A DNA stretch of 10,281 nucleotides from Alphaproteobacteria bacterium (GCA_013151535.1 JAADIC010000295.1:1-10281); one strand, 5' to 3'. Shown: positions 1 to 8,038, counted from the first letter of the stretch. Notes: a model not told the origin generated them from the letters alone. Program-made: numbers and translations.

Positions 1-845
1 ACACCGGCACCGCAGGCGATTACACCTACGGGCAAAAATTCTGGCGCGATGAATATCGCATCAACGCCAAAATAACCGCCTTTCCCAAGCCCTATCTGGC
101 CTTCATGCAGGGATTTACCATGGGAGGCGGGGTTGGTGTTTCCTGTCACGGCTCATACCGCGTGGTCTGTGAAAACAGCCAGATTGCCATGCCGGAATGC
201 GGCATTGGCCTTGTGCCAGACGTCGGTGGCTCATACCTGCTGGCGAGCGCGCCGGGGTTTGGCGGTGAGTATCTGGGGCTGAGCGGGGCGCGGATGGGGC
301 CATCAGACGCCATATATGCCGGTTTTGCCGACCATTATATAACGCAAGATCGCTGGGCCGGGCTGATTGAAAATCTGGCGCAAAGCGGCGATGTGTTTCT
401 GGTGGAGCTTTACGCCTCAAGCGAGATGCCACCCGCCAAAGGGCCCTTGCAACGCAATGCCGGGCTGATTGATGCGGTGTTCGGGGCGGCGGAACTGGCC
501 GCGATTGCAACCGGGCTAGCGGCGCGCGATGACGGGTTTGCCGCCAGCGCGCTGAAGGCCGTGAACCGCAATTCACCGCTATCCATGGCCTGTACGCTGG
601 AAATGCTGCGCAATCTGCGGCCCGACCCCACGGTGGCCAAGGCCCTGACGCAGGAATACCGTTTCACCAGCCGCGCCATGCAGCATGGCGATTTTCTGGA
701 AGGTATCCGGGCGGCGATCATCGACAAAGATCGTACGCCGGACTGGAAACACAAAAACATCACGGATGATCTGCGCGACGAGGTGGCGGCCATGCTGGCC
801 CCGCTGGGGGCGCAGGGTTTGAAATTGAAGGAGCAACTGACATGA
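1..845 (+). CDS. 3-hydroxyisobutyryl-CoA hydrolase (enoyl-CoA hydratase/isomerase superfamily), 5'-truncated
   Basis: The reading frame is open from base 3 to the TGA at 843-845, giving about 280 residues; roughly the first 65 of the usual ~345 are outside the window. The product hydrolyses 3-hydroxyisobutyryl-CoA to free 3-hydroxyisobutyrate in valine degradation, in the cytosol. The visible sequence carries the crotonase-fold oxyanion-hole segment MGGGVGVS (around 120-143), then MPECGIGLVPDVGG (around 189-230). The Glu and Asp of that segment are eight residues apart, matching the catalytic Glu/Asp pair of human HIBCH; this Glu-x7-Asp pattern favours hydrolase over plain enoyl-CoA hydratase. 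The FWRDEYRINAKI-type segment at the window edge also fits HIBCH homologues. The stop overlaps the ATG of mmsB (ATGA), so the two are translationally coupled and the product of this enzyme is the substrate of the next. Confidence 0.93.
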   Translation, partial: TGTAGDYTYGQKFWRDEYRINAKITAFPKPYLAFMQGFTMGGGVGVSCHGSYRVVCENSQIAMPECGIGLVPDVGGSYLLASAPGFGGEYLGLSGARMGPSDAIYAGFADHYITQDRWAGLIENLAQSGDVFLVELYASSEMPPAKGPLQRNAGLIDAVFGAAELAAIATGLAARDDGFAASALKAVNRNSPLSMACTLEMLRNLRPDPTVAKALTQEYRFTSRAMQHGDFLEGIRAAIIDKDRTPDWKHKNITDDLRDEVAAMLAPLGAQGLKLKEQLT

Positions 846-1711
846 AAATCGGTTTTATCGGTCTGGGCAATATGGGCGCGCCGATGGCGGCCAATCTGGC
901 GGCGGCGGGGCATCAGGTGATCGGCTTTGATCTGGCCGCCCCCTGCCCTGACGGTGTGCTAAAGGCTGACAGCTCGACGGCGGCGGCGACTGGGCAAGAC
1001 GTGGTCATCACCATGCTGCCCAATGGCGCGATCCTGCGCTCGGTCGCGGCTGAGATCATTCCGGCCATGGATAAGGGCGCGGCGTTTGTCGATTGCTCGA
1101 CCGTGGATGTGGACAGCGCGCGCGATGTTGCGGCTGACGCGGTTGCGGCTGGCCTGTTGGCGGTGGATGCGCCCGTATCCGGCGGTGTCGGTGGTGCCAG
1201 TGGCGGCACGCTAACCTTTATGGCGGGTGGCTCTGACGCCGCCTTCGCCAAGGCCGAGCCATTGTTTGACATCATGGGCCAGAAGGCGGTGCATTGCGGC
1301 GAAAGTGGTGCGGGCCAATCGGCCAAGATCTGCAACAACATGATCCTTGGCGTCACCATGATCGCCACTTGTGAAGCCTTCGCGCTGGCCGATAAACTGG
1401 GGCTGGATCGCCAAAAGATGTTTGACGTGGTATCAACGTCGTCTGGTTATAGCTGGAGCATGAATGCCTATTGCCCGGCCCCGGGGATCGGCCCGACCTC
1501 ACCTGCCGACAACAATTACAAGCCCGGTTTTGCGGCCGAGTTGATGCTCAAAGACCTGCGCCTGTCGCAACAGGCGGCCAAAGCGGTGGATGCGGCCACC
1601 CCTTTGGGCCAGCACGCGACGGATTTGTACAGGGTTTTTGTCGAGGATGAGGACGGCCAGGGAATGGATTTTTCCGCCATGCTGCCGAGATTCGAGAAAA
1701 AAGGCCGATAA
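842..1711 (+). CDS. mmsB: 3-hydroxyisobutyrate dehydrogenase
   Basis: A complete 289-aa beta-hydroxyacid dehydrogenase that oxidises 3-hydroxyisobutyrate to methylmalonate semialdehyde with NAD+ in valine catabolism. It starts with the Rossmann dinucleotide-binding motif GFIGLGNMGAPMAANL (residues 4-19). The substrate-binding signature DAPVSGGVGGASGGTL lies at 109-124. The catalytic lysine is K162 in GAGQSAKICNNM, with the conserved N165/N166. Length matches the family (about 290-300). The ATG at 842 overlaps the stop of the hydrolase gene and is preceded by AAGGAG, 8 nt upstream. The next enzyme, methylmalonate-semialdehyde dehydrogenase (mmsA), is not in the window and may lie upstream of it. 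No convincing terminator is seen in the 131 bp that follow. Confidence 0.95.
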   Translation: MKIGFIGLGNMGAPMAANLAAAGHQVIGFDLAAPCPDGVLKADSSTAAATGQDVVITMLPNGAILRSVAAEIIPAMDKGAAFVDCSTVDVDSARDVAADAVAAGLLAVDAPVSGGVGGASGGTLTFMAGGSDAAFAKAEPLFDIMGQKAVHCGESGAGQSAKICNNMILGVTMIATCEAFALADKLGLDRQKMFDVVSTSSGYSWSMNAYCPAPGIGPTSPADNNYKPGFAAELMLKDLRLSQQAAKAVDAATPLGQHATDLYRVFVEDEDGQGMDFSAMLPRFEKKGR

Positions 1712-1807
1712 ATCGCGGAATAACCCGGTTTATTGTCTTAAAACCATCAACAATCCCTGATTTGACCAAATTCTGGCCACACTTCGCGTCAAAGTTGCCC
1801 TCACCAA

Positions 1808-1822
1808 GCCCGACAAACGGGC
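1808..1822 (+). promoter_or_regulatory. Leader stem-loop upstream of the first DUF2892 gene
   Basis: GCCCG-ACAAA-CGGGC, a perfect 5-bp stem with a 5-nt loop, ends 20 nt before the ATG at 1843 and just ahead of the ribosome-binding site GGAGGGG (1830-1836). It has the same length and 12 of 15 identical bases as the element at 2228-2242 before the second paralogue; a shorter version precedes the third. Its function is inferred only: mRNA 5' stabilisation, translational control, or a DNA operator. Confidence 0.5.
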
Positions 1823-1842
1823 ATCAACCGGAGGGGAACGTA

Positions 1843-2070
1843 ATGTTCAGAAACAATGTCGGTCCAAAAGATCGGGTTTATCGCGCAGTCGCCGCAATCA
1901 TTTTGGTGTCAGCGTATTTTTCAGCCAGTAATTGGGCGTGGAACGGGGTAGCCCTGTTCGCCGGTCTTTACCTGCTGTTCACCGCAATGTTGTCAAGCTG
2001 TGCCATCTATTCGGTCACAGGTCGCAACACCAATCAAGACCAAGAAACTGACGCTGAAGCAAAAAGCTGA
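1843..2070 (+). CDS. DUF2892 (YgaP-like transmembrane domain) small membrane protein, copy 1
   Basis: A 75-aa protein with the DUF2892 family pattern: an N-terminal MFRNNVGPKDRVYR, two hydrophobic helices (about residues 13-28 and 34-50), the motif LSSCAIYSVTG with Cys53 at the end of the second helix, and an acidic, polar tail (DQETDAEAKS). The family resembles the membrane domain of E. coli YgaP, which there is fused to a rhodanese; no rhodanese is present here. The frame opens upstream at 1762, but the ATG at 1843 is chosen because it has a strong GGAGGGG site 6 nt upstream and because the protein then aligns from residue 1 with the two paralogues at 2266 and 3248. The biochemical function of the family is not established. 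An 11-bp inverted repeat follows the gene. Confidence 0.88.
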   Translation: MFRNNVGPKDRVYRAVAAIILVSAYFSASNWAWNGVALFAGLYLLFTAMLSSCAIYSVTGRNTNQDQETDAEAKS

Positions 2071-2089
2071 AGTTGAAGCCTGACTTTCA

Positions 2090-2123
2090 CGGCGTCATCC
2101 CTAGGGGGCTATGGATGACGCCG
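2090..2123 (+). terminator. Stem-loop after DUF2892 copy 1, terminator-like but without a U-tract
   Basis: An 11-bp perfect inverted repeat (CGGCGTCATCC and GGATGACGCCG) with a 12-nt loop, starting 20 nt after the stop at 2070. A second small hairpin (GGGAA-TGTCTT-TTCCC, 2123-2138) abuts it. The position suits a transcription end or mRNA 3' stabiliser. Only TCTTTT follows, so intrinsic termination is uncertain. Confidence 0.5.
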
Positions 2124-2188
2124 GGAATGTCTTTTCCCACTATATCTGGTAATATCAACGGTCAAATCGCCCAGATTTAGGCCGGTTT

Positions 2189-2217
2189 TTGCATTTCTGA
2201 AAAACTTCTGCTACTCT
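2189..2217 (+). promoter_or_regulatory. Candidate sigma-70-type promoter for DUF2892 copy 2 and the Crp/Fnr gene
   Basis: TTGCAT (2189-2194), a 17-nt spacer and TACTCT (2212-2217), with an extended -10 TG one base upstream (TGC-TACTCT). A start near 2224 would place the leader stem-loop 2228-2242 at about +5 of the transcript. Predicted by eye only. Confidence 0.4.
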
Positions 2218-2227
2218 TTATCCACGC

Positions 2228-2242
2228 GCCCGTTCAACGGGC
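2228..2242 (+). promoter_or_regulatory. Leader stem-loop upstream of the second DUF2892 gene
   Basis: GCCCGT-TCA-ACGGGC, a perfect 6-bp stem with a 3-nt loop, ending 23 nt before the ATG at 2266 and ahead of the AGGGAG site (2254-2259). It matches the element at 1808-1822 in 12 of 15 bases. Its role is unknown; if the promoter call above is right it sits at the very 5' end of the mRNA. Confidence 0.5.
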
Positions 2243-2265
2243 ACATAGTAGAGAGGGAGCGGATT

Positions 2266-2484
2266 ATGTTCAGAAACAATGTCGGCGGTGCTGACCGTAT
2301 CGTACGGGCGATTTTAGGGGTTGCCCTGATTGCCGCGTTTTTCACTTATCCCTACCTGGGAAGCTGGAAATGGGTTTCGCTGATCGCCGGTTTGATTTTG
2401 CTGTTCACATCGGTCATGTCATCCTGCATGATCTATTCGGTGCTGGGCATGACCACCCGAAAAGAAGATCAGGAAGACGGCTGA
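2266..2484 (+). CDS. DUF2892 (YgaP-like transmembrane domain) small membrane protein, copy 2
   Basis: A 72-aa paralogue of the genes at 1843 and 3248. It begins MFRNNVGGADRIVRAILGVALIAAFF, has two predicted membrane helices (about residues 14-30 and 34-51), and carries MSSCMIYSVLGM with Cys54 at the end of helix 2, followed by a charged tail (TRKEDQEDG). Its N-terminal MFRNNVG is identical to copy 1. The start is supported by AGGGAG 6 nt upstream and by alignment with the paralogues. The Crp/Fnr gene starts only 18 nt after its stop, so the two are probably co-transcribed. Nothing suggests an enzymatic function; a membrane role linked to the neighbouring regulator is inference. Confidence 0.9.
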   Translation: MFRNNVGGADRIVRAILGVALIAAFFTYPYLGSWKWVSLIAGLILLFTSVMSSCMIYSVLGMTTRKEDQEDG

Positions 2485-2502
2485 CAGAAAAAATGGGCGT
2501 GA

Positions 2503-3156
2503 ATGAGCAGTTGGATCGATAAAAGCGCCCTGTCAGACTTGCTGAGCGCAGGCGAACGGCAGGTTCTGGAAAGTGTTTTCGCCGGCCGTTTGGCCAAAAA
2601 CACGGTGCTGTTTCAGCCCGGTGACGCGGTGCAGGGCTTTGCCATCGTGATTTCGGGGCGTGTCGGGGTCTATCTGACCGGCAAGACCGGGCGCGAAATC
2701 CTGCTTTATGACATTGTTCCCGGCCAGACCTGTGTGCAATCGACGCTGGGCATTCTGGGCGATGAGGCCTATTCCGCCGAGGCGATTTGCGAAGAGGATT
2801 GCGAGTTGGCCCTGATCCCGCGCGATTTGTTTCAAAAGCTGCTGGGCACTTCGCCGGAATTTCGCAAATTTGTGTTCGGGGCCTTTGCCGAACGCATGCA
2901 ATCCATGATGCATCTGCTGGAACAAGTGGCCTTTGTGCGGGTCGAGAACCGGCTGGCGGCGACATTGTTGCAACGCGCCGATGGCGATATCGTGCGCGCC
3001 ACCCATCAGGAACTGGCGACGCAAATCGGCTCCGCCCGCGAGGTTATCTCGCGTCGGCTTGAAGTTCTGGCCAAACGCGGTTTTCTGCGGCTTGATCGGG
3101 GCGAGGTCACCATCCTTGACCGCACCGCCTTGCAGGCGTTTTCGAAAACTTCCTGA
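2503..3156 (+). CDS. Crp/Fnr-family transcriptional regulator
   Basis: A 217-aa regulator with an N-terminal cyclic-nucleotide-binding-type beta-roll (about residues 20-125; FQPGDAVQGFAIVISGRVGVYL is typical), a dimerisation helix (about 125-145) and a C-terminal winged HTH (about 148-210) with THQELATQIGSAREVISRRLEVL as helix-turn-helix. It lacks the N-terminal cysteine cluster of oxygen-sensing FNR. The cAMP pocket of CRP (FGE...RSA pattern) is not seen. Instead it has C77 (PGQTCVQST), C96 and C100 (CEEDC) in the sensor domain. The start at 2503 has only a weak ribosome-binding site, suggesting coupling to the DUF2892 gene 18 nt upstream. A TGTGAC/GTCACA palindrome 4 nt after its stop is a candidate target upstream of the third DUF2892 gene. 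The effector is unknown; thiol, redox or sulfane-sulfur sensing is a guess from the cysteines. Confidence 0.9.
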   Translation: MSSWIDKSALSDLLSAGERQVLESVFAGRLAKNTVLFQPGDAVQGFAIVISGRVGVYLTGKTGREILLYDIVPGQTCVQSTLGILGDEAYSAEAICEEDCELALIPRDLFQKLLGTSPEFRKFVFGAFAERMQSMMHLLEQVAFVRVENRLAATLLQRADGDIVRATHQELATQIGSAREVISRRLEVLAKRGFLRLDRGEVTILDRTALQAFSKTS

Positions 3157-3160
3157 TCTT

Positions 3161-3175
3161 TGTGACCTTGTCACA
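3161..3175. promoter_or_regulatory. Candidate Crp/Fnr operator palindrome
   Basis: TGTGAC-CTT-GTCACA is a perfect 6-bp inverted repeat, 4 nt after the regulator stop and about 73 nt before the ATG of DUF2892 copy 3. It resembles the CRP site TGTGA-N6-TCACA but with a spacer one base shorter (N5). Inferred to be bound by the adjacent regulator. Confidence 0.45.
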
Positions 3176-3178
3176 GAC

Positions 3179-3199
3179 TTGCGCCGCGAAACCGCGCAA
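3179..3199. repeat. Inverted repeat between the Crp/Fnr gene and DUF2892 copy 3
   Basis: TTGCGC and GCGCAA are perfect complements separated by 9 nt, 3 nt after the TGTGAC palindrome. No T-tract follows, so it is unlikely to be an intrinsic terminator. It may be a second operator or an RNA hairpin. Confidence 0.3.
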
Positions 3200-3215
3200 A
3201 ACGCGAGCATGCAAC

Positions 3216-3228
3216 GCCCGTTAGGGGC
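3216..3228 (+). promoter_or_regulatory. Leader stem-loop upstream of the third DUF2892 gene
   Basis: GCCC-GTTAG-GGGC, a 4-bp stem with a 5-nt loop, ends 19 nt before the ATG at 3248. It shares GCCCGTT with the element at 2228 and occupies the same position relative to the start, but the right arm is diverged. Weaker than the other two copies. Confidence 0.35.
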
Positions 3229-3247
3229 CAAAAGAAGTGAGAGAACC

Positions 3248-3451
3248 ATGTTCAAGAAAAATGTCGGGACGCTTGATCGTATCGTCCGCATCATTGTCGG
3301 CATCGCCCTGATCGCTGCCTATTTCCTCTATCCCGAGCTGTCCTGGGGCATCGCCTTGCTGGTGGTCGGGATTATCGTGACGGCAACCGGCCTGATCTCG
3401 TCCTGCCTGCTTTACACCATCCTTGGTTTGCGCACCTCGCCCAAGGAATAA
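3248..3451 (+). CDS. DUF2892 (YgaP-like transmembrane domain) small membrane protein, copy 3
   Basis: A 67-aa paralogue starting MFKKNVGTLDRIVRIIVGIALIAAYF, with two predicted membrane helices (about residues 13-29 and 33-50) and LISSCLLYTILGL carrying Cys53. It shares the N-terminal MF(R/K)(N/K)NVG and the SSCxxY(S/T) motif with the copies at 1843 and 2266. The frame extends far upstream inside the regulator gene, but the ATG at 3248 is chosen by family alignment; a purine-rich AGTGAGAG lies just upstream as ribosome-binding site. It ends 15 nt from the convergent uvrA stop. Probably expressed from its own promoter in the 91-bp gap that holds three inverted repeats, or by read-through from the regulator. 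Function unknown. Confidence 0.88.
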   Translation: MFKKNVGTLDRIVRIIVGIALIAAYFLYPELSWGIALLVVGIIVTATGLISSCLLYTILGLRTSPKE

Positions 3452-3466
3452 AGCTGCAAAAGCCCC

Positions 3467-6325
<2,859 letters not shown>

Positions 6326-6444
6326 GGCCAGCACCCCCGTGCAATACTCGTGCAAAATACCCATGCCCGACAGGGCTGGTACAGAATGGAACAAAACGTG
6401 ATCGTTCACAAGAGGTAAAGGGCGGGCAGAACCGAATCGCACGC

Positions 6445-6484
6445 GCTAGCGGGCTAGCGGGCTAGCGGGCTAGCGGGCTAGCGA
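6445..6484. repeat. Five-copy 8-bp tandem repeat upstream of uvrA
   Basis: GCTAGCGG repeated four times (6445-6476) plus a fifth copy ending in A (6477-6484). Every unit contains the palindrome GCTAGC. The array lies about 120 bp upstream of the preferred uvrA start and about 90 bp upstream of the ArsR-like gene, inside their divergent regulatory region. Arrays like this can change copy number by slippage. Confidence 0.9.
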
Positions 6485-6573
6485 AGCCCGATCCTGATTT
6501 TACCAATCTGTCAACGAATTATTTACCTCAATCCTGTTTACTAGGCGAATATCACCAAACAAGTGGAACCCCA

Positions 6574-6975
6574 ATGCCCTTCAAAAACGCCCGCCAACTC
6601 ACCAAGCTCGGCACAGCTCTGGGTCACAAACGTCGCCTGCATATTTTGCAAACATTGTTTCACAACCCGCTTGCCCGCAGCAGTTTCGCCAATCTTCTGG
6701 CCTTGACCCGCATTCCTAGCGCACCATTACGGCATCATCTTGCGGTTCTGGAAACGGCAAAACTTGTCAAGCGGCACCGGGTCGGGCCCAAAACCCGCTA
6801 CCGTCTTGATATTTCCATCATTGAATCCGGTATTGGCCCAATCCTGTTTGATTGCCACACCAACCCGAACGGAAAACCGGTGGCAAATGTTACCACGATT
6901 CTTGACCGTCCGATCAGCAAACAGCGCTCAACCGGGCGTGGTGACAGAATTGCAGGTGTAGTGACGACGATTTAG
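6574..6975 (+). CDS. ArsR-like winged helix-turn-helix regulator
   Basis: A 133-aa protein. Residues about 8-80 (LTKLGTALGHKRRLHILQTL...SFANLLALTRIPSAPLRHHLAVLETAKLVKRHRVGPKTRYRLD) have the ArsR/winged-HTH pattern: an N-terminal helix, a HTH whose recognition helix is about PSAPLRHHLAVLE, and a wing at KRHRVGPKTRYRL. The metal-binding CxC motif of classical ArsR proteins is absent; the only cysteine is C94, so a metal-sensing role is not supported. The last ~40 residues are polar and not recognised. The gene is divergent from uvrA and convergent with the lipoprotein gene, so it stands alone; its target may be itself. Its codon use is less GC-biased than its neighbours, a weak hint of acquisition or of low expression. 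The start at 6574 has a weak GTGGA site. Confidence 0.75.
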   Translation: MPFKNARQLTKLGTALGHKRRLHILQTLFHNPLARSSFANLLALTRIPSAPLRHHLAVLETAKLVKRHRVGPKTRYRLDISIIESGIGPILFDCHTNPNGKPVANVTTILDRPISKQRSTGRGDRIAGVVTTI

Positions 6976-7010
6976 GGCCAAAAGCCGATCCATAACTGTA
7001 AAGACCGCTG

Positions 7011-7469
7011 TTAACGGCGCACCGTGCGGCTGTTGGCATCTGCGATAACCCTGATCCGACGCACACCCACCAATTGTTGATCCGACACGAACCGCGCAAC
7101 AACCACTTCGCGCGAGACCTTGGTGCCGACATCGGTTCGCGTTCCCGGCGGCAACAGGCGGAACTCATAAGTCAGCACACCTTTATCCGGAAACTCGTCA
7201 TTCAGCGGCACCAACTCGGCCTCCCAATAGCCCTGGGTCGGGGGCAGGCCGAACGCGTTGATGATCGCCCCACCCGGCAAGCGATCCACCTTGAGCTTGA
7301 TAATCTCGCCCACCAGACCGCGCGGATCGACAATTTCCACGTTTTGGGCGTTTCGGGTTTCTTTGTCGCGACCAAACCAGTTGAACGGGTTCAGGCGCGA
7401 CTGCCCGCAAGCCGCCACGAAACTGACAAGCAGCAAAGCAGTAATTATTCGGGTCATTGGGCGCATCAT
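7011..7469 (-). CDS. Predicted lipoprotein of unknown function
   Basis: A 152-aa protein from the ATG at 7467-7469, chosen because AAAAGG lies 7 nt upstream; the next-door ATG (7464-7466) and a later one (MTRII) are also possible. The N-terminus is a lipoprotein signal peptide: a basic start, the hydrophobic run IITALLLVSFVA, and the lipobox VAAC with Cys21. The mature part begins GQSRLNPFNWFGRDKE and continues with a beta-rich sequence (KLKVDRLPGGAIINAFGLPP, YWEAELVPLN, LTYEFRLLPP). It is expected to be anchored in the periplasm-facing membrane. I do not recognise the family beyond the lipoprotein signal. It is divergent from sufE and convergent with the ArsR-like gene (35-bp gap), so context gives no function. 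Confidence 0.78.
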   Translation of the reverse strand: MMRPMTRIITALLLVSFVAACGQSRLNPFNWFGRDKETRNAQNVEIVDPRGLVGEIIKLKVDRLPGGAIINAFGLPPTQGYWEAELVPLNDEFPDKGVLTYEFRLLPPGTRTDVGTKVSREVVVARFVSDQQLVGVRRIRVIADANSRTVRR

Positions 7470-7508
7470 CAATCGGCCTTTTGCAACTCTTGGCCCTTGG
7501 ATAGACCA

Positions 7509-7545
7509 AAACAGACGCGTTTGGAAAGCCTTGGCGCGTCTGTTT
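7509..7545. repeat. 11-bp inverted repeat between divergent lipoprotein and sufE genes
   Basis: AAACAGACGCG (7509-7519) and CGCGTCTGTTT (7535-7545) are perfect complements around a 15-nt loop. It looks like a bidirectional terminator stem with A and T flanks, but both neighbouring genes are transcribed away from it, so a termination role is hard to place. It could be an operator in the shared promoter region or the end of an unannotated small RNA. Confidence 0.5.
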
Positions 7546-7617
7546 GTCAGGATTTCATGCTGGACCTTTGCACATTGGCATCATAACAAGCCAAAATCCC
7601 GAAACCGGAACCAAAAT

Positions 7618-8037
7618 ATGGCCAGCCCCGCCTTTGAAGACATTGCCGAAGACTTTGAATTCCTCGAAGACTGGGAGGATCGCTATCGCCATGTGATCGA
7701 GCTTGGCAAAGCCATGGAGCCGCTTGAGGATGCGTTGAAAGTCCCCGCCACCAAGGTGGATGGCTGCGCCAGTCAGGTCTGGCTGGTGCCGGATATTCGC
7801 GGGCGTGTTTTCAACTTTCGCGGTGACAGCGACGCGATGATCGTGCGCGGCCTGATCGGGGTGCTGGTGGCGCTGTTTGATGGTTTGGCGCTAAAAGACG
7901 TTCTGAAAGTCGATGCCAGCGGCGAAATGGCGCGCCTTGGTCTGGATCAACACCTGTCCGCACAACGCAGCAACGGCTTGCGCGCCATGCTGGAACGCAT
8001 TCGTCTATTGGCGGCTAACGCCCTGAAAGAAAGTTAA
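7618..8037 (+). CDS. sufE: SufE family cysteine desulfuration protein
   Basis: A 139-aa SufE-fold protein (E. coli SufE is 138 aa) that accepts persulfide sulfur from a SufS-type cysteine desulfurase and passes it to the SufBCD scaffold for Fe-S cluster assembly in the cytosol. The acceptor cysteine is C50 in KVDGCASQVWL, the family hallmark. The N-terminal EDIAEDFEFLEDWEDRYRHVIELGK is also typical. The frame continues upstream without a stop, but ATG 7618 gives the standard family N-terminus; its ribosome-binding site is weak (CCGGAA). The homocysteine methyltransferase gene starts 1 nt after its stop, implying a shared transcript. No other suf genes are nearby. Confidence 0.93.
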   Translation: MASPAFEDIAEDFEFLEDWEDRYRHVIELGKAMEPLEDALKVPATKVDGCASQVWLVPDIRGRVFNFRGDSDAMIVRGLIGVLVALFDGLALKDVLKVDASGEMARLGLDQHLSAQRSNGLRAMLERIRLLAANALKES

Positions 8038-8038
8038 A

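Noticed and set aside
1719..1734. AATAACCCGGTTTATT near-palindrome after mmsB as a terminator
   Set aside because: The pairing is imperfect and mostly A-T, the loop would be too small, and no T-run follows.
2933..3247. N-terminal extension of the third DUF2892 gene overlapping the regulator gene
   Set aside because: The extension is out of frame with the real regulator and has no membrane or domain pattern; paralogue alignment places the start at 3248.
6360..6420. Possible LexA/SOS box upstream of uvrA (GTTC and GAAC words on the minus strand)
   Set aside because: The alphaproteobacterial box needs GTTC-N7-GTTC. The words present are GTTC-N6-GTAC and a GAAC-N11-GTTC dyad, neither of which fits.
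7258..7617. Upstream extension of sufE across the divergent gap and into the lipoprotein gene
   Set aside because: The frame is open only by chance; the SufE family N-terminus starts at the ATG at 7618 and the extension is antisense to the lipoprotein.
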